A program made the position numbers and the translations under genes. A stretch of 25,707 nt of DNA from Dehalococcoidia bacterium (GTDB lineage Bacteria; Chloroflexota; Dehalococcoidia; UBA2979). Shown here in pieces: positions 20,624-25,707 of this stretch. Where the stretch lies: NCBI GenBank assembly GCA_023228825.1, contig JALOAL010000027.1:1-25707 (forward strand). Direction: 5' to 3'. How positions within the stretch are numbered: the first letter of the stretch is position 1; each line of letters starts with the position of its first letter. Under the pieces are notes generated by a model. It was not told the origin of the DNA, searched no databases, and saw only the letters and a list, made by a program, of their open reading frames with translations.

Positions 20624-23600
20624 GTGTCCGCACTCCACGCAATCGCCACACGCCGCCGCACGCTGCGTTTCTGGCAGGTGCTCACGGTCGCTGTCGCTCT
20701 CATGGCGCTCATCTTCACGATGCGGAGCACGCCGACGAGCGGAGCGGACATCCCGAACCTCACGTTCGCGCCGGACTCGCTGGAGGCGGGGGCGACGGGG
20801 GACGTGTACGTGACTTACACGAACCAGACCCTGATCACTGGTGCGGGAGGCCGGTTTGAGTTCACGTTCCCTACGGGATTTGATATCTCGGACGTGACGA
20901 TCCCCTGGCACTGGAACGTCCATAACGCAGGCTGGCTGTCCTACACGGTAAGCGGCCAGACCGTCGTGTTCACCGCCTTCACCGAGCCGCTGGGTGGCAT
21001 GCAGTTTGATGTATCCCCGGCTGGTGCCGATGTCCAAATCCGATTCGCGGGCGTTCGGAACCCGACCACTCCTGGACTGACCGACGGCTTCAGCGCCAGT
21101 ATCGCCGGCGGTCAGGACGTGGGCGCCGCGCCCGGCGTCATGATCGTGCCCGGCCCTCCGGACCACGTGAACCTCACCGGCCCAGCCAACGTGGCCGCAG
21201 GCGCGCAGAGCACCGACTTCACCCTCTCCGTGGTGGACGCCTACAACAATGAGACGAACGTCGCGGAGAGCACCGCGTTCGACCTCACCTCTGACTCGGG
21301 CCGTGAGCACTCGTTCAGCACGGGCGCCACGGTCACCGTGCCGGGCGGCGCATCCACCGCGACGTTCACCTACCAGGACGTCGACGCAGGTGCGCGGAAC
21401 GTCACGGCCACGTGGGCCTCGGGCGACTCGAGCCTGGACGGCGACTCTGCGATGCACGCCGTTACGGTGGCCCCGGGCGCCGCGGACCACTTCCGGATTA
21501 CCGGCGACGGCGCAGCCGTGGCCGGCGTCGCGGAGCAGGTCACCGTCACCGCGTACGACGCGGTCGGAAACGTCGCCACCGGGTACAACAACGCGAGCCA
21601 GGCGCTCACGTTCAGCGGGCTCGGCGACGCGCCGCTGTCGAATGGCGCCGCCACCACCGAGGTCACCGCGAACTTCAGTGCCGGCACCGGCTCCGCCGTG
21701 GTGGCGGTGACGGGCTACCTGGCCCAGGCGAGCACGATGCTGCACGTCACGGATGGCGCGGTCGCCTCGAACGAGGGGAATGGCGAGGGGCTGCCGCTCG
21801 TGGTAGCGCATGGCGGAGCGGACGCCGCCAAATCCAGCATCGAAAGCGACCGCAGCGAAATCATTGCGAACGGCGTCTCCACCGCCACCATCACCGTGCA
21901 GTTGCGCGATGCGTTCGGCAACGACTTCACCACCGGTGGCACGCCCGTCTGCTTCTCCACCGATGCGGGCACGCTGTCCGACCTCGCCACGGGCGACTGC
22001 CCCGAGGGCGAGTTCGAGGGCACCGAAGATGGCGACGGCACGTACACCGCCACCCTCACCTCCAGCACGGACCTGGAGCAGGGGACGATCAGCGCCACGC
22101 TGAATGGCGTTGAGTTCGGCAACACCGTCGTCGAGTTCATCGAGGGTCCGCCCGCCTACGTCGTCCTCAGCGTGGACGAGGCGGCGGACGGCCACGAGGT
22201 CAACGTCACCGCGGGTGACACCACGAAGGTCTACATCACCCTCTACGATGCGATCGGGCACAGGGCGGACGTGGTTGGCCAGCAGGACGTCGTCTTCGCC
22301 GGCCTCGCCGACTCGCCGGACGACGCCGCCGCCGAGGTTGGAGGCTCGCAGTTCTCTGACGGCAGCGTCACGGTCTCGATGCTCTTCGACGAAGGCCAGG
22401 GCTCGGTCGACGTCGAGGCGTTCCTCGCGGGGCCCGGGCAGACCCTCACGGTCACCTCGGTAGGAGGCTATCCCGGCGCCGAGACAGCCGCCCCGGGGGG
22501 CCATGCGCTGACGCTCAACGTCGCGCACGCGGACGCGGCGTACTTCCGGCTGGTCGCTGGCAGCAGTTTCGGGTCCATGCATGCCGGGCACGACGGCCCT
22601 GTCGACGATTTCATGACGCTGAGGGCCTACGACGCGTTCGGCAACCTCGCGGATGGCGCCAACGACGCGGACGACACCACGTTCGCCGCCGGTACCGTGG
22701 ACGTCACCTTCTCGGGCCTGAGCCTCTCACCGAACGGCGAGGAGACCCCCGAGATCAAGCGGGACACAGACGACTTCATCGAACTCGGTCAGACGACGGC
22801 GCTGACGTTTTCAGGCGGCGTGTCTCAAGACCTCAGTTTCCGCGCGTACCGGGTGGGCACTGAGACGCTGCACGCGACCGCTGCCGGGCTGAGCACCGAG
22901 GATGCTCCCGGACCCAGCGGTGGCATCGACATCACGGTGATCTTCGAGTCTGCGATCGAGTTCGAGGTCGACCCGGAGTTCACGACGGTCACGGCGGGCC
23001 AGGCGAACAAGATCACCCTGAAGGCTGTCGATGAGTTCGGCAACGTCGACGAGGACTACGCGGGCGAGAAGAACATCTACCTCCTCGCCACAAATGGCGC
23101 CGACGACGGAACGCTGGACAGCCTGAACGGCACGCCCCAGCCAGGCACCTTCGAGGACGGCCCCGGTGCCGCTGTCACGGTGAACTTTACCGAGGGCGTC
23201 TCGGATGAGGGGAACCTCACGCTTCGCATGCACTGGGCCAGCGAGAACCAGGCCCCTCAGTTCGTGGAGGACGGGGGCCTCAGCAGCGAATTCGGCGCGG
23301 CCAAATTTACGGTGCAACACGGCGCTCTGGATTACTTCCTCGTCACCACCACGGACGGCTACGAGATTGGCGACCAGACCTCCGGCGTTTCGTTCGACGT
23401 CTGGGTGTGGGCATTCGACGCCTACGGCAACCGGATGGACGGCGACAATGGCGCGGAGGAGTTCGACGACACGGTGACGTTCAGCGCGGCGCCCGACGTC
23501 GAGGACGGACACTTTGCGACAGGCGGCCTCGACTTCGGCACCTCGGCCGGTTTCGTCGAGGGCATCCTGGTCAACTCGCTGACCTTCACCGGTGTCAGCG

Positions 23601-25707
23601 CAGGCGCAGGCGCAGGCGACACGCGGATCGTCGTCGTGGCTGACGGTGGCGTGGAGGGCTCATCCCCCGCGATCGCGGTGCAGCCAGGCGCGCTTCACCA
23701 CTTCTCCCTGGGCACAATCACGTCCCCCCAGACGGCGGGTGTGTCCTTCAACCTCCGGATCGAAGCGCTCGACGCCAACGGAAATGTGCTGTCATTCGGG
23801 GACAACCTGTTCGGCGACGATGACGACGAGACGGTCAGCCTGTCGACCAACTCCGCCTTCCTCGGCGTAACCCCGACCGCCGTCGGTGGCTTTGTCGCCG
23901 GCGTCCTCGAGGACTACGCGGTGACGCTGACGGACGCGGGTGCGGAGAAGAACGTCGGGGTGGCGGGCGCCGGATCGACCAGCGGCCTCTCGAACCACTT
24001 CACGGTGGCCCCCGGTGCGGCCAGCGCAGAACACTCGTCCCTCACGGTGGATGAGGCCAGCCCGACCGTGGGCGAGACCGTGACCATCACGGTCACCGTC
24101 CTCGATGCGTTCGCGAACGCCTCCGCAGGCGAGGATGTCGTGGTGTACATCGACAATGAGGCGTACGCGGCAACGGGTGGGAACCTTACGGACAACAACG
24201 ACGGCACGTACACCGTGGACTTCACGCCCGGTGCCGCCGGCGACTACGAGGTGCGGGCCTACCTCGGCACGGACGACGGGGGCGACCTCATCGACACCGA
24301 GAGCATCGAGGTCTCCGGTGCGGCGGTGGTCGCGAACGTGTCGCTGAGCGGGTTTGGCGCGGGTGAACCCGTGGAGGTGACGATCAACTACACCTCGGCG
24401 AACCCGGTCCCGGCGGACGGCACCATCGAGGTGACGTTCCCGGCCGGCTTCGAGTTTGGGACGGCGGTCGAGGCGGAGATCTACGCGGGCGGCATCCTGG
24501 AAGTCAGTGCGAGTGAGGCAGACCAGGTTGTAACCATCAGTCTCAATGCACCTGTGCCCTCGGGGAGTATCGCGATCACCATCAGCGGCGTCTCGAACCC
24601 GACAGCCCTCGGCAACGTGGGCGGCTTCTCGCTCCGTACGCTGGATGGAGATGGCAAGCCGATCGAGGAGGACTCGGCGTTCACACCGGACGGAGGGGAT
24701 GACATCGTCGCTGGCCCGCCGAGCACGCTCACTTCCACAGCCGCCGCGGACGTGACCACAGTGAACGCCAACGGCGTCGGCGAGGCGATGATCACGGTCA
24801 CGGTAAAGGACCGGTTCGGGAACCCGGTCCAGGACGAGGTCGTGTCGGTCAGCGGCGAGGGCGACTCGGACGTCTCCTGCCCGGGTGATGCACTCACCGA
24901 TGGGGATGGCGTAATCGTCTTCACGGTGACGAACGCGAAGGTAGAGAACCTCACCTACACCTTCACCGCCGAGGGCGTCCGGGTGGGCCAGGCCACGGTG
25001 AACTTCGTCCTACCGCAGCCCTCCGCCGTCACCTCGACCATCATGCCGCCGGCGCAGTCGGTCGTGGCGGACGGCGCCGACGAAGCGACGATCACGGTCA
25101 CCGTGCGCGACTCGGACGGCGTGGCGGTTCCGAACGCGGCTCTCATCATCAACAAGAGCAGTGCCCTGACCGCAGCGCCGGATGACGCCACGGCGGACGC
25201 CAACGGCGTCTACGTCCTGAATGTCACGAGCACCACGGCCGACACGGTGACCTATACGTTCGATGCCGTGAGCGGGAGCCTGGGCACGTCGCAGGTCACG
25301 TTCACGCCGGGCGCGCCGTCCGGTGCGGAGTCACTGTTCGCGGCGGACCGGGACAGCGTCCAGGCGGGCGGCACGGTGACGCTCACGATTACGCTGCGGG
25401 ACGCATTCGGGAACCGCCTCGGCGCCGATGGAGATGGGACCGAGGTGGTCATCTACCTTGGCGACCCCGATGCAGGCGGCGAGGTGCTCGTCGAGGACGT
25501 CACGGACGGCTACTCGCTGGCCGTGACGCACACGCAGGGGACGCCCGGCACAGTCACGTTCTACGCCTTCTTCGGCACCAATGCCGCGCGCGGCACGGCG
25601 ATCGGCACGGTGGAGGTGACCTTCACCTCACCTGAGCCGCCCGCCGACCCCGACCCGACACCTACGCCCACGCCGACCCCGTCCGGCACGCCCGTGCCGG
25701 AGCCGGT
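20624..25707 (+). CDS. Giant secreted Ig-like repeat protein (3' end outside the window)
   Basis: The frame is open from GTG 20624 (GGAAGG about 9 nt upstream) to the right edge, 1694 codons. Residues 1-42 form a signal peptide (RRR, then FWQVLTVAVALMALIF, ending TSGA). An N-terminal domain with FEFTFPTGF and VRNPTTPG is followed by about twelve Ig-like modules, each marked by a DA(F/Y)GN-type turn at roughly 21230, 21555, 21908, 22240, 22630, 23030, 23415, 23770, 24102, 24810, 25107 and 25398. The last modules resemble invasin/Big_1 domains. A PTPTPTP linker begins at about 25650. Unlike the left giant protein it has no beta-helix modules. The C-terminal 560 residues in view are homologous to the left protein in inverted orientation. 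Probably an extended cell-surface rod or adhesin; function unknown. Confidence 0.88.
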   Translation, partial: MSALHAIATRRRTLRFWQVLTVAVALMALIFTMRSTPTSGADIPNLTFAPDSLEAGATGDVYVTYTNQTLITGAGGRFEFTFPTGFDISDVTIPWHWNVHNAGWLSYTVSGQTVVFTAFTEPLGGMQFDVSPAGADVQIRFAGVRNPTTPGLTDGFSASIAGGQDVGAAPGVMIVPGPPDHVNLTGPANVAAGAQSTDFTLSVVDAYNNETNVAESTAFDLTSDSGREHSFSTGATVTVPGGASTATFTYQDVDAGARNVTATWASGDSSLDGDSAMHAVTVAPGAADHFRITGDGAAVAGVAEQVTVTAYDAVGNVATGYNNASQALTFSGLGDAPLSNGAATTEVTANFSAGTGSAVVAVTGYLAQASTMLHVTDGAVASNEGNGEGLPLVVAHGGADAAKSSIESDRSEIIANGVSTATITVQLRDAFGNDFTTGGTPVCFSTDAGTLSDLATGDCPEGEFEGTEDGDGTYTATLTSSTDLEQGTISATLNGVEFGNTVVEFIEGPPAYVVLSVDEAADGHEVNVTAGDTTKVYITLYDAIGHRADVVGQQDVVFAGLADSPDDAAAEVGGSQFSDGSVTVSMLFDEGQGSVDVEAFLAGPGQTLTVTSVGGYPGAETAAPGGHALTLNVAHADAAYFRLVAGSSFGSMHAGHDGPVDDFMTLRAYDAFGNLADGANDADDTTFAAGTVDVTFSGLSLSPNGEETPEIKRDTDDFIELGQTTALTFSGGVSQDLSFRAYRVGTETLHATAAGLSTEDAPGPSGGIDITVIFESAIEFEVDPEFTTVTAGQANKITLKAVDEFGNVDEDYAGEKNIYLLATNGADDGTLDSLNGTPQPGTFEDGPGAAVTVNFTEGVSDEGNLTLRMHWASENQAPQFVEDGGLSSEFGAAKFTVQHGALDYFLVTTTDGYEIGDQTSGVSFDVWVWAFDAYGNRMDGDNGAEEFDDTVTFSAAPDVEDGHFATGGLDFGTSAGFVEGILVNSLTFTGVSAGAGAGDTRIVVVADGGVEGSSPAIAVQPGALHHFSLGTITSPQTAGVSFNLRIEALDANGNVLSFGDNLFGDDDDETVSLSTNSAFLGVTPTAVGGFVAGVLEDYAVTLTDAGAEKNVGVAGAGSTSGLSNHFTVAPGAASAEHSSLTVDEASPTVGETVTITVTVLDAFANASAGEDVVVYIDNEAYAATGGNLTDNNDGTYTVDFTPGAAGDYEVRAYLGTDDGGDLIDTESIEVSGAAVVANVSLSGFGAGEPVEVTINYTSANPVPADGTIEVTFPAGFEFGTAVEAEIYAGGILEVSASEADQVVTISLNAPVPSGSIAITISGVSNPTALGNVGGFSLRTLDGDGKPIEEDSAFTPDGGDDIVAGPPSTLTSTAAADVTTVNANGVGEAMITVTVKDRFGNPVQDEVVSVSGEGDSDVSCPGDALTDGDGVIVFTVTNAKVENLTYTFTAEGVRVGQATVNFVLPQPSAVTSTIMPPAQSVVADGADEATITVTVRDSDGVAVPNAALIINKSSALTAAPDDATADANGVYVLNVTSTTADTVTYTFDAVSGSLGTSQVTFTPGAPSGAESLFAADRDSVQAGGTVTLTITLRDAFGNRLGADGDGTEVVIYLGDPDAGGEVLVEDVTDGYSLAVTHTQGTPGTVTFYAFFGTNAARGTAIGTVEVTFTSPEPPADPDPTPTPTPTPSGTPVPEP
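23598..23618. repeat. Short 6-bp tandem repeat in the right giant gene
   Basis: The hexamer GCAGGC is repeated about three times and encodes an alternating Ala-Gly run (SAGAGAGDT). It keeps the frame; changes in copy number would alter only the linker length. Confidence 0.6.
24038..25707 (+). repeat. Right arm of long inverted repeat (within right giant gene)
   Basis: Partner of the arm at 605-2370. The last 127 bp (25581-25707) are identical to the reverse complement of 608-734, and the match is still perfect at the window edge, so the arm continues outside. Other near-identical tracts are about 24879-24942 against 1464-1401 and 25001-25152 against 1352-1201. Confidence 0.85.

Noticed and set aside
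20543..22591. 682-codon open frame on the minus strand
   Set aside because: Antisense of the Ig-repeat gene; low-complexity Arg/Val/Gly composition and no domain, whereas the plus strand has DAFGN-type Ig modules.

Overview
The window is GC-rich (roughly two-thirds G+C by eye), densely coded bacterial DNA. Gene content suggests an aerobic or denitrifying, probably thermophilic or environmental member of the Chloroflexota (Thermomicrobia/Sphaerobacter-like): very long Ig-like and beta-helix surface proteins with Pro/Thr linkers, an AniA-type copper nitrite reductase, Sco/PCuC/CtaG copper-insertion genes and IS481-type elements. The lineage is an inference; there is no rRNA or other phylogenetic marker. 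No tRNA, rRNA or CRISPR array was seen.

Layout. (1) 1-6243, minus: the N-terminal 2081 residues of a giant secreted protein with three parallel beta-helix modules, then Ig-like modules, a Pro/Thr linker and the start of a C-terminal domain. (2) 6244-6949: non-coding, with a good promoter and a roughly 270-nt leader for the giant gene. (3) 6950-9602, minus: a small membrane protein and an MMPL transporter; 9729-10394, plus: a Crp/Fnr-type regulator. (4) 10396-12307: an IS481-type scar made of an internally deleted, frameshifted element and a second degraded copy in the other orientation, enclosing a PRC-barrel plus GlsB-type stress gene pair. Both outer edges lie in CTAG sites that contain the stop codons of the neighbouring genes. 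(5) 12309-13665, minus: a cysteine-dioxygenase-like cupin, an OsmC protein and the decayed 3' end of an acyl-CoA-dehydrogenase-like gene. (6) 13792-16358, minus: nirK followed by an unusual Sco-beta-propeller fusion, with a DosR-box-like palindrome upstream of nirK. (7) 16558-20155, minus: lgt, ctaG, pcuC, sco, a possible 41-codon coupled ORF and a His-rich membrane protein. (8) 20249-20623: leader region. (9) 20624 to the right edge, plus: a second giant secreted Ig-repeat protein.

How it fits together. Regions 6 and 7 form a copper-delivery and respiratory unit. Sco, PCuC and CtaG mature cytochrome oxidase copper centres, NirK reduces nitrite to NO, and the second Sco (fused to a propeller) could serve NirK. 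Four of these products carry a lipobox and the cluster also encodes Lgt, the enzyme that lipidates them. The most striking architecture is at the two edges. The giant genes are divergent and their C-terminal modules form a long inverted repeat (about 605-2370 against 24038-25707, including a perfect 127-bp tract that runs off the right edge). Recombination between the arms would invert about 22 kb while swapping the C-terminal ends of the two surface proteins in frame.
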